From contig JABMDL010000018.1 of assembly GCA_015903945.1 (NCBI GenBank), forward strand, positions 1-64,000: a stretch of DNA of 64,000 bases, in the 5' to 3' direction. This DNA is from Nitrospira sp. (lineage in GTDB: Bacteria > Nitrospirota > Nitrospiria > Nitrospirales > Nitrospiraceae). The position numbers and the translations under genes are program-made. The notes beneath the pieces were generated by a model that saw only the letters and a program-made list of their open reading frames with translations, had not been told where the DNA came from and made no database searches. Below, in pieces: positions 8,443 through 16,241 of the stretch; the first letter of the stretch is position 1, and each line of letters begins with the position of its first letter.

Positions 8443-9738
8443 CTATGGGCGCTCTCGGTCAATTACAACAGTAATATTTTCGGTCCCCGGCTTAATCGGC
8501 TGACTCATCCCTTCCAGATCACCGCTTCCAGGCATCGCTTGTCCGGACTTGGACAACCGAGCCACGATGACCACGGTTTCGATGTCCGACAGCTTTCGAG
8601 ACGGCATAGGACTTGTCGAGTCATCAAGCCGAAAGGTGAAGGGCAAATCCTTCTTCGAGGCCCGCACAATCGACACCGGCATTGGGGGACCGGCGACATC
8701 CTTCGCAAAGACAAACAGCGTATCTGGGAGTGCCTTGCCGGCCATGCCCGGCCCCAACACCACTTTGCCCGTAATCGCCCGCGACGCACCGGCTTTTTTG
8801 ACCGGAGGATGATCAGCCGGCATCGCCGATGACGCACGAGAAGCGTTTGTTGCCGCCATCAACGGCGCACCACCCATCCGCTGTTTTGCATCGCCGATTG
8901 CGGCCGTGATTTGCTCCGAAAATTCCGGATCAGAATCCGGCGGCAAGCTTGTGCGCGCCCGCTCCCAATCTTTGACGGCGAGAGCGAAGTCCTTTCGATT
9001 GTACGCTATGGTGCCTGCCAGCATCAGAGCCTTCACGTGATTGGGGTCAACCTTCAACGCCTTTTCGATCAAGGTCTCCGGCTTGCCTTCGAGCTTGCGT
9101 CCCTGGTGAATCCCAAGTGCATCGGCATAATCGGCAAGCATGTCCGCATCGTTGGGGTTCAGCTTGAACGCCTTCTCAAAAGTCGGAACGGCCTCGCCAT
9201 ACTGTTCCATGGCCATGTAGGAGCGCGCCAGCATGGCCCAGCCTGATGCATCATTGGGGTTCTGCTCCAGCTTCTTCTTGAGCCGCTCCATGAGGGTATT
9301 GAGCCCCTCCATCATTTGGCGCTCATCGGCGGCTCCGCCCTGCGATGCCATCGGCAACGCCGCCGGGTGCGTCATGGCCATCGGGTTACCCAGCGTCCAG
9401 TACAGCACACCGCTGGCGGAGGGAATGAGCATTACCAACGCCAGTGCGACAAACTTCACATTGACCAATTGTCCGGACGTCGCCGAGGCCGGTTCCGCCG
9501 CACTTGTTTCCTCCAACAGGCGGCGCTCCAGTTCCTGGCGGGCCATCCGATACTGCTCATCCGTGAGCAAACCGCTACTCCGGTCTTGTTCCAATTCCGA
9601 AAATTGCTGCCGATAGACAGGCAACCTCTTTTCCCGTTCGGCTCCCGCGCCAGCAGTCTTCTTCAACAGCGGGTACAACAGAATGCCGAGGACAATGATC
9701 GTCATCGCTGCGACGATGAACCAAAATGTGACGGTCAT
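8443..9738 (-). CDS. ccmI: Cytochrome c maturation protein CcmI (TPR)
   Basis: 431 residues: an N-terminal helix (FWFIVAAMTIIVLGILLYPLL), a cytoplasmic loop with a leucine-zipper-like region, a second helix near residue 100, then periplasmic TPR repeats (WAMLARSYMAMEQYGEA, LAGTIAYNRKDFALA) and a C-terminal domain. CcmI chaperones apocytochrome c to the haem ligation complex. It is the last gene of the ccm operon and overlaps ccmH by ATGA. The next gene downstream is haoA, so the operon feeds straight into its biggest likely client. Confidence 0.92.
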   Translation of the reverse strand: MTVTFWFIVAAMTIIVLGILLYPLLKKTAGAGAEREKRLPVYRQQFSELEQDRSSGLLTDEQYRMARQELERRLLEETSAAEPASATSGQLVNVKFVALALVMLIPSASGVLYWTLGNPMAMTHPAALPMASQGGAADERQMMEGLNTLMERLKKKLEQNPNDASGWAMLARSYMAMEQYGEAVPTFEKAFKLNPNDADMLADYADALGIHQGRKLEGKPETLIEKALKVDPNHVKALMLAGTIAYNRKDFALAVKDWERARTSLPPDSDPEFSEQITAAIGDAKQRMGGAPLMAATNASRASSAMPADHPPVKKAGASRAITGKVVLGPGMAGKALPDTLFVFAKDVAGPPMPVSIVRASKKDLPFTFRLDDSTSPMPSRKLSDIETVVIVARLSKSGQAMPGSGDLEGMSQPIKPGTENITVVIDRERP

Positions 9739-10199
9739 GATCGTTTGACTCCTTCCGAGAGCAACTGTTCAACCCGCCGATGTTCTTCTTCCGTAATCGC
9801 CGCGTCCGCCACCTTCCTCCCTCGACGCTTCAATGCCACCACGAGGGCGATCCCGCCCCCAACCAGCAGCACGAACGGCCCAACCCACAGGAGCGTGGTC
9901 GTCGACTTTAAGGGCGGACGGTACAAGACGAAATCCCCATACCGCGACACGAGAAAATCGATGATCTCTTTATCACTCATGTTCTTGACGATCATCTCAC
10001 GGACTTCACGGCGCAGATCCTCCGCCAGCGGGGCATTCGAATCGGCCAAGGTTTGGTTCTGACAAACCAAACACCGCAATTCGACGGCCAGGTGTTTCAA
10101 CCGTTCCTCGACGGCGGGATCGTCCCCTAACGGCCTTGCCTCCCCGGCCCACGCAGACGGGGTGAACAACAACAGTGCAATGAGCGCCAACCAGATCAT
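9735..10199 (-). CDS. ccmH: Cytochrome c maturation thiol reductase CcmH
   Basis: 154 residues. The frame is open further upstream, but the ATG at 10199 gives a clean signal peptide (to SAWA) and a 4-bp overlap with ccmG. The redox motif RCLVCQNQ lies near residue 42, and one membrane helix (LLWVGPFVLLVGGGIALVVAL) is near the C terminus. CcmH reduces apocytochrome disulfides so haem can be attached. Confidence 0.95.
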   Translation of the reverse strand: MIWLALIALLLFTPSAWAGEARPLGDDPAVEERLKHLAVELRCLVCQNQTLADSNAPLAEDLRREVREMIVKNMSDKEIIDFLVSRYGDFVLYRPPLKSTTTLLWVGPFVLLVGGGIALVVALKRRGRKVADAAITEEEHRRVEQLLSEGVKRS

Positions 10200-10723
10200 T
10201 TCGCTTGTAGTTCCTTCACCAAGGGCAGAATGGTTTTCGCCAAGGCCTCTTCGGTCACGGGCCCGATCTGCTTGTAGCGAATGACCCCTTGCTTGTCGAT
10301 GACGTAGGTTTCCGGCACACCATAGACGCCATAATCGATGCCGACGCGCCCCTCCAGATCGACGCCGACGATCTGGTAGGGATTCCCCCACCGATTCAGC
10401 CAGGCCAGCGCTTCGTCCCGCTGATCCTTGTAATCCATCCCATAGATCGGAACCGCTCCGGATTTTGCCAACTCCATGAGCACAGGATGTTCGATTTTGC
10501 AGCCGCTGCACCAGGAGGCCCAAAAGTTGAGCAACCAGACCTGTCCCGCCAGATCCTTCCGTGCAAAGACTTTGTCCTGCTCGTGGAGTTGCTGGCGAGA
10601 AAACGCCGGCGCTTCCTTGCCAACCAGCGGAGAGGGGATCTCCCGCGGGTTGAGCGTCAGCCCGACCGCAAGAAAGCCCACCATAATCCCGAAGATGGCG
10701 AGGGGAAGAAAAAATCGAGTCAT
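10196..10723 (-). CDS. ccmG: Thiol:disulfide interchange protein CcmG/DsbE
   Basis: 175 residues with an N-terminal membrane anchor and a thioredoxin fold carrying the motif WASWCSGC and the cis-proline segment GVPETYVID. It keeps CcmH or apocytochrome thiols reduced in the periplasm. It overlaps both ccmF and ccmH by 4 bp. The second residue of the CxxC motif is Ser where Gly-Pro or Ala-Pro types are more usual in the family. Confidence 0.95.
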   Translation of the reverse strand: MTRFFLPLAIFGIMVGFLAVGLTLNPREIPSPLVGKEAPAFSRQQLHEQDKVFARKDLAGQVWLLNFWASWCSGCKIEHPVLMELAKSGAVPIYGMDYKDQRDEALAWLNRWGNPYQIVGVDLEGRVGIDYGVYGVPETYVIDKQGVIRYKQIGPVTEEALAKTILPLVKELQAK

Positions 10724-12711
10724 GCGATTTGCCGGCTGGCGAGCCGGGCTCCGGCGGGCACTGTCTGCGGTTCACGCCTCCAGGCCGGGCGGTACCGGCG
10801 ATCGCTGACGGCGACGACGCCGCCCAAGGCCATGAGCAAACAGCCGCCCCAAATCCAATCTATGAAGGGCTTGTGATACAACCGCACGCTCCAGGCGCCG
10901 TCATCGAGCGGTTCACCCAGAGACACATAGAGATCCCGCAAGAACCCGGTATCGATCGCCGCCTCCGTCATGACTTGATTTTGAGCCGTATAGCGCCGCT
11001 TCTCCGGATACATCACCGCCGTCTCACGGCCATCCTTGATGATGTGGAACGTCCCGCGCGCTGCCGTATAGTTGGGGCCCATGACGTCCTGCACACCGTC
11101 GAATCGGAACGTGTAACCGCCAATGGTCGCGGTTTCACCCACATTCATGCGGACGTCCTGTTCCGTTTCAAATCCTTTGACCATCGTGACGCCGACAATA
11201 AACACGGCAATCCCGCAATGGGCCAAGAGCATCCCCCAGTAGGAACGCGGCACTCCCGCGAGTCGCGCCACATAGCCATCGCCGGCCACATGTCCGACAC
11301 GCTCACGCACACCGACCACGGCTGTCGAGAAAATCCAGACCGCCAGGAGCAGCCCCAGGCTGAGCAACGGCGTCCAGGTACCCAACGCAAACGGCAGCGC
11401 CACGGCTGTCGCAATACTCACCCCGAACGCCCAGCGCAACCGCTTGGCCAAATCGGGTAAGGCTGCCTGCTTCCATTGCGCAAGGGGGCCGACTCCGATC
11501 AAAAAGAGCGCCGGTGTCATCAGCGGAACGAATACCGAATCGAAATACGGCGGGCCGACGGAAATCTTCCCCAGATCCAGCGCGTCCAGAAACAAGGGAT
11601 ACAAGGTGCCTAACAACACCGACCCCATCGCCGCCACCAGCAAGACGTTGTTGGCCAACAACAGGCCCTCGCGGGAGAGGACAGAGAAGCTGCCGCCTAA
11701 TCCCACTCGGGGAGCGCGCCAGGCGTACAGCAAGAGCGACCCCCCGATCACGACGGCCAAGAACGCCAGGATGAACATGCCTCGCTTTGGATCGGTGGCA
11801 AACGCATGCACGGAGGTCAAGACACCGGAACGGACGAGAAACGTCCCCAGGAGGCTCAATGAAAATGCCATGATGGCAAGCAGGACCGTCCACACCTTGA
11901 ACCCGCCCCGCTTGTCGGTCACGGCCAATGAATGCACCAACGCTGTTCCGGCTAACCACGGCATGAATGAGGCATTTTCAACCGGGTCCCAAAACCACCA
12001 GCCACCCCATCCGAGTTCGTAGTAGGCCCAGCCGCTTCCCATCGCGATACCGACCGTCAAAAAGCACCAGGCGACCGTGGTCCATGGCCGGGACCAGCGG
12101 GCCCAGGCCGCATCGAGATTGCCCCCCAAGAGTGCGGCCAGCGCGAAGGCAAAGGCCACGGAGAATCCGACGTAGCCCATGTAAAGCATCGGCGGATGGA
12201 TCACCATTCCGGGGTCCTGCAACAAGGGATTCAAATCGCGCCCCTCGGGTGCGGCCGGGATCAGCCGCTCGAACGGATTGGACACGCTCAGCATGAACAG
12301 GAGAAACCCCACACTCACCAGTCCCATCACACCAAGGATGCGTGACCGCATGGTATCCGGCAGATGCGTAGAAAACAGCGTCACCGCGAACATCCAAATC
12401 GTCAAAATGAACGTCCACAACAGCAGCGACCCTTCATGTGCTCCCCAGATGGCAGCCAGACGATAGTGGAGGGGCAATTGCGAGTTCGAGGTCGCCGCGA
12501 CATACAACACGGAAAAATCCTTGTCGGCGAAGGCGTAGGCCAGGCAGCCGAACGCGGTGAGGACCAACAGGAATTGGGTACGCGCGGCCGGCTTCGCCAC
12601 GGCCATCAGCGCGGAGTTACCGACGGCCGCGCCGTAGATCGGGAGAATCCCCTGCACCAGCGCGACGCAGAGCGCGAGAATCAACGCAAAATGACCGATT
12701 TCAGGAATCAT
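10720..12711 (-). CDS. ccmF: Haem lyase subunit CcmF
   Basis: 663 residues, many membrane helices, with the periplasmic WWD signature GWGGWWFWDPVENASFMPW around residue 230 and conserved His residues for haem. CcmF joins CcmH and CcmI to attach haem to apocytochromes. It is complete and of usual length. It lies between ccmE, 12 bp upstream, and ccmG, overlapping by 4 bp. Confidence 0.97.
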   Translation of the reverse strand: MIPEIGHFALILALCVALVQGILPIYGAAVGNSALMAVAKPAARTQFLLVLTAFGCLAYAFADKDFSVLYVAATSNSQLPLHYRLAAIWGAHEGSLLLWTFILTIWMFAVTLFSTHLPDTMRSRILGVMGLVSVGFLLFMLSVSNPFERLIPAAPEGRDLNPLLQDPGMVIHPPMLYMGYVGFSVAFAFALAALLGGNLDAAWARWSRPWTTVAWCFLTVGIAMGSGWAYYELGWGGWWFWDPVENASFMPWLAGTALVHSLAVTDKRGGFKVWTVLLAIMAFSLSLLGTFLVRSGVLTSVHAFATDPKRGMFILAFLAVVIGGSLLLYAWRAPRVGLGGSFSVLSREGLLLANNVLLVAAMGSVLLGTLYPLFLDALDLGKISVGPPYFDSVFVPLMTPALFLIGVGPLAQWKQAALPDLAKRLRWAFGVSIATAVALPFALGTWTPLLSLGLLLAVWIFSTAVVGVRERVGHVAGDGYVARLAGVPRSYWGMLLAHCGIAVFIVGVTMVKGFETEQDVRMNVGETATIGGYTFRFDGVQDVMGPNYTAARGTFHIIKDGRETAVMYPEKRRYTAQNQVMTEAAIDTGFLRDLYVSLGEPLDDGAWSVRLYHKPFIDWIWGGCLLMALGGVVAVSDRRYRPAWRREPQTVPAGARLASRQIA

Positions 12712-12723
12712 GAGGGTGGTGTC

Positions 12724-13200
12724 CTACTGTGTTTGGATAACCAACGTGTTGCTGCTCTGAGCTCCCGAGGCTTTAGCCTTCTTGGCCTTGGCCATCGCTT
12801 CGGCCGCTTCCGGCGGCATGTAGTTTTCATCATGTTTCGCCAGCACCTCACTGGCGACGAAAGTACCGTCGGCCGCCAACTGGCCCTGCGCCACGGCGCC
12901 TTTCCCTTCTTTGAACAGGTCCGGCAAGATTCCCTTATAGGTCACGGGCACACTCTTCGCCGTATCCGTCACCACGAAGTGAACGGTGAGCCCATCGTTC
13001 TCTCGCTTGAGGCTGCCGTCTTCGACCATCCCTCCGATCCTGAAGCTTTGGCCTTTCGGCGCCTCGCCGTTCGCCACCATAGTGGGCGTGAAAAAGAACA
13101 CAAGATTTTTCTGAAATGCATTCAACACCAGCACCGTCGCCACACCCAGCACGACCAGGCCCAGCCCGATAAACGCAAACCGTTTTTGGCGAGAGGTCAT
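12724..13200 (-). CDS. ccmE: Haem chaperone CcmE
   Basis: 158 residues from the ATG at 13200: an N-terminal anchor helix, then an OB-fold with the haem-binding HDENY motif (His near residue 120) of the HxxxY type. A flexible Ala/Lys-rich tail follows. CcmE carries haem from CcmC to CcmF. ATGA overlap with ccmD. Confidence 0.95.
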   Translation of the reverse strand: MTSRQKRFAFIGLGLVVLGVATVLVLNAFQKNLVFFFTPTMVANGEAPKGQSFRIGGMVEDGSLKRENDGLTVHFVVTDTAKSVPVTYKGILPDLFKEGKGAVAQGQLAADGTFVASEVLAKHDENYMPPEAAEAMAKAKKAKASGAQSSNTLVIQTQ

Positions 13201-13367
13201 TCTATGCTCCTCACAATGCCGCGGCTGTCCGCGAGAGCGGCAGCCCGACGGCGCCACAGAGCCAGGACTTCCCAGGTGATGCCCAGCGCCGTGGCGATGA
13301 ACGAGGTCCACACATAGAGGCCGTAGCCCCCCATCGCAAGAAACTCACTCACACTTCCCCAATACAT
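13197..13367 (-). CDS. ccmD: Haem exporter accessory protein CcmD
   Basis: A 56-residue protein with a single membrane helix ([21 protein letters not shown]) and a basic cytoplasmic tail, placed exactly between ccmC and ccmE with one- to four-base overlaps on both sides. CcmD helps release holo-CcmE from the CcmABC complex. Family identity is based on size, the single helix and position. Confidence 0.88.
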   Translation of the reverse strand: MYWGSVSEFLAMGGYGLYVWTSFIATALGITWEVLALWRRRAAALADSRGIVRSIE

Positions 13368-14113
13368 CAGCGCGCCTCCGCCACTTCCGGCGCGGCGGAC
13401 GGATTGCCCCAAGCCGGCTGGCTCTCGCGCTCGAGGATCACGCAGCGCACGCGGGACAGAATCACGGCAATGCTGTACATCCAGAACCCGAACGTCATCA
13501 AGAGCATGGCCGTGAGCATGATCGTCGCCATCTTTGGCGCCGCCGTCATGCTGACGGACGCACCCTGGTGCAACGTATTCCACCATTTTACTGAAAAATA
13601 AATGATGGGAATGTTCACCACCCCCACCAACGCCAGGACCCCGCTGGCCCGGTCCGCCCGGCGCAGGTCGTCGATCGATGTCCGCAACAGCATGACCCCG
13701 GCATATTGAAACAAGAGGATCAATTCCGAGGTCAGCCGGGCATCCCACACCCACCAGGCCCCCCACGTCGGTTTGCCCCACATCGCACCGGTCAGCAGCG
13801 CCAGGAATGTAAACATCGCCCCGGTCGGCGCAATGGCCTGTGCCATCATAAACGAGAGACGCGCATTCAGCCCCATCCCTACCCCGGCCCAGATGGCCAT
13901 CACGACGTACAGAAACATGGACATCCACGCCGCCGGCACATGGACGAAAATGATGCGATAGGAATCGCCTTGCTGAAAATCCGTCGGGGCGACGAGCAGA
14001 CCAATATACAGCCCGACGGCAATCGCCAGAGCGGCCACGGCGGAAAACCAGGGAATCATTTTCCCCGCCAAGGGATAAAACGCCAGTGGCGCCGAGTACT
14101 TCGACCAGTTCAC
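13367..14113 (-). CDS. ccmC: Haem transporter CcmC
   Basis: 248 residues, six predicted helices and the WWD motif WGAWWVWDARLTSEL near residue 120 with flanking His residues. CcmC loads haem onto CcmE at the outer face of the membrane. It has the usual length and shares one base with the start of ccmD. Confidence 0.96.
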   Translation of the reverse strand: MNWSKYSAPLAFYPLAGKMIPWFSAVAALAIAVGLYIGLLVAPTDFQQGDSYRIIFVHVPAAWMSMFLYVVMAIWAGVGMGLNARLSFMMAQAIAPTGAMFTFLALLTGAMWGKPTWGAWWVWDARLTSELILLFQYAGVMLLRTSIDDLRRADRASGVLALVGVVNIPIIYFSVKWWNTLHQGASVSMTAAPKMATIMLTAMLLMTFGFWMYSIAVILSRVRCVILERESQPAWGNPSAAPEVAEAR

Positions 14114-14128
14114 GATTGTGTCATCCTT

Positions 14129-14812
14129 CTATTCCAACGCGATACGCAATGCCGCCGCAGTGGCCCAGGGCGAAAAAAACAGCGATAACACAAGACAGGC
14201 CCCCAGCAGCGACAAGTTAGCCTCGCCGCCGATCCCCGCCATGCTGCTTGTGACGGCACCGGCCCCAAAGATCAGCACCGGAACATACAGGGGAAGCACT
14301 AAGAGGGCGACCAAAAGCCCGCTTCCGCGCACGCCAAGCACCAGCGCGGCACCGATGGCTCCAATCATACTCAACGTCGGCGTCCCAAGCAAGAGCGACA
14401 AGACCAACACTCCCAGGGCCTCTCCATCCAAGCCGAATTGCAGCCCGAGCAGCGGCGACAGCAGGACGACCGGCAGGCCGGAGACAATCCAGTGCGCAAA
14501 GACCTTGCCGACAACCAGCACCGGCAACGGCTGAGCAATCAGCACCATCTGCTCCAGCACACCGTCCAAATAATCCGCCGTAAAGACACGCCCGAGCGAC
14601 AAGAGGCAGGCCAGCAAGGCTGCCACCCAGAGGACCCCGGCGCCGATCGTCCGCAACACCGCCGGCTCAGGACCGACCCCCAATGGGAACAGGCTCGCGA
14701 CAATCACCAGGAAAAACACCGACATCACGACATCTGAGCGACGCCGCATCGCCAGCAACAGATCCCGGCGCACCACTCCGCGCAACGCTTCCCACAGGCT
14801 GGGCCGGTTCAT
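14129..14812 (-). CDS. ccmB: Haem exporter membrane subunit CcmB
   Basis: 227 residues with about six membrane helices, partner of the ATPase CcmA in the CcmABCD complex that releases haem-loaded CcmE. The start overlaps the ccmA stop by 4 bp, and 15 bp separate it from ccmC. Confidence 0.94.
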   Translation of the reverse strand: MNRPSLWEALRGVVRRDLLLAMRRRSDVVMSVFFLVIVASLFPLGVGPEPAVLRTIGAGVLWVAALLACLLSLGRVFTADYLDGVLEQMVLIAQPLPVLVVGKVFAHWIVSGLPVVLLSPLLGLQFGLDGEALGVLVLSLLLGTPTLSMIGAIGAALVLGVRGSGLLVALLVLPLYVPVLIFGAGAVTSSMAGIGGEANLSLLGACLVLSLFFSPWATAAALRIALE

Positions 14813-15429
14813 CCGTTCATCCTCAGACGCTGGACGAGACCGGACGGCAACCCAACCTCCTGGTGCGTAACCACGACGGCGATGCCTCCCCGCTTCAGAT
14901 GCGCGTGCAATTGCTCGGTCACTAAACCGGTCGCCGCCGTATCCAGCGATGTAAATGGCTCATCCAACAGCCAGAGCGTACGGGCGGACAACCACAGACG
15001 AGCCAGCGCCACCCGGCGCTTCTGCCCCTGCGAGAGTACTTTCGTCGGCAACTGGTGTGCCTGCCGCCTGAGGCCCACCGCTTCCAACGCGGCATGCGCC
15101 GCCGGCCCATCGCAGTGATCGCCGACCAAAGATGCGGACAGAGACAGATTCTCCATCGCCGTCAAATCGTCCTTGATTCCGTTCAAATGTCCAATATACG
15201 TCAGCTGGGCACAGTACTGTTCCCGCTGTTCACGAATGTCCTGTCCTTGCCACAGGATTGCCCCTTCCTCGGGCGACAACAAACTGGTCAGCATGCGCAG
15301 CAGACTGGTCTTCCCGCTGCCGTTCTCCCCCACCACCGCCAAGAGCGTCCCCGGCTGAACGGTGATGTTCAAATCAGAGAAGAGCCGCCGATCCCCGCGC
15401 AGGCAACTCAGCGCAACGGTTTGCAACAT
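14809..15429 (-). CDS. ccmA: ATP-binding subunit CcmA
   Basis: 206 residues, an ABC ATPase: Walker A GENGSGKTS, signature LSQGQKRR, Walker B LWLLDEPFTSLD and a late His (VVTHQE). First gene of the nine-gene ccm operon; the 249-bp gap to the divergent DUF1269 gene should hold its promoter, though I could not pick out convincing hexamers. Confidence 0.96.
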   Translation of the reverse strand: MLQTVALSCLRGDRRLFSDLNITVQPGTLLAVVGENGSGKTSLLRMLTSLLSPEEGAILWQGQDIREQREQYCAQLTYIGHLNGIKDDLTAMENLSLSASLVGDHCDGPAAHAALEAVGLRRQAHQLPTKVLSQGQKRRVALARLWLSARTLWLLDEPFTSLDTAATGLVTEQLHAHLKRGGIAVVVTHQEVGLPSGLVQRLRMNG

Positions 15430-15678
15430 AATTGGCGTAATTCCTCAATAATCGAAGAGACAGACCCCTATCACGTCAATGGAAACAGGTGACAATAAAG
15501 GGGAAAGGGATCTGAAAACAAGGGGCGAGGAACGAAGGACCCTCTGCTCCGTCAGGTATCGTTCGACAGCCATCTTGCTCTGAACACCATCTTACTGTTA
15601 ACTAGGACAGGTCCCGTTCGGGTAATCCCCCATCACATCGAAGGATGTTTGCACCAGCACCGTCGAAGGAGATGAATC

Positions 15679-16230
15679 ATGAGCGAACTTGTCTGTATCG
15701 CGTTTAAAGATTCCATCACGGCCGACCGGGTGCTGAACGAACTACGGGCAATGGAACCGCACTATGTGCTGGACCTGGAAGACGCGGTCATTGTCGTCCG
15801 CGACATGGATGGCAAGGTCCACCTGAAGCAGTGCGTCGACGTGTTCGGGGGGGCGACGGCACACGGTGTGTCGCTGGGAATGTTGTGGGGAGGACTGATA
15901 GGTCTGCTCTTCATGAATCCGCTGGCAGGTCTGATCGGGAGTCTCGCCGGGGGCGCTGGGGCTGAAGCCATCACCACCGCCGCCAGTGAGTATGGACTCT
16001 TGAGCGACTATGGGATCCCCGACAATTTCATCAGGGCATTGGGCAGCACGATCACACGCGGAACATCGGCGATTTTCTTGTTGATCCGGAGCGTAGACCA
16101 GGACAAGCTGCTGGCCAACTTCTCACGATATGAGGGGACCATCCTTAAAACATCTCTCAGTACGGAACAGGAAGAGAAGCTGCGAGTGGCCCTGACGAAA
16201 CAGCGAGAGAAAAAAACAGAGGGGAACTAG
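15679..16230 (+). CDS. DUF1269 membrane protein
   Basis: 183 residues beginning MSELVCIAFKD behind a strong GGAG site. A small alpha/beta N-terminal part, then a Gly-rich hydrophobic segment (MLWGGLIGLLFMNPLAGLIGSLAGG) near residues 70-96, then a soluble C-terminal half with a Lys/Glu-rich end. This matches the DUF1269 family, whose function is unknown. It faces away from the ccm-hao block and ends 11 bp before convergent topA. A link to ammonia oxidation is only positional. Confidence 0.82.
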   Translation: MSELVCIAFKDSITADRVLNELRAMEPHYVLDLEDAVIVVRDMDGKVHLKQCVDVFGGATAHGVSLGMLWGGLIGLLFMNPLAGLIGSLAGGAGAEAITTAASEYGLLSDYGIPDNFIRALGSTITRGTSAIFLLIRSVDQDKLLANFSRYEGTILKTSLSTEQEEKLRVALTKQREKKTEGN

Positions 16231-16241
16231 CCGCCGGCCGC

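Noticed and set aside
9735..10775. 346-codon version of ccmH
   Set aside because: Its first half is an antisense-like extension over ccmG; the internal ATG at 10199 gives a normal CcmH.
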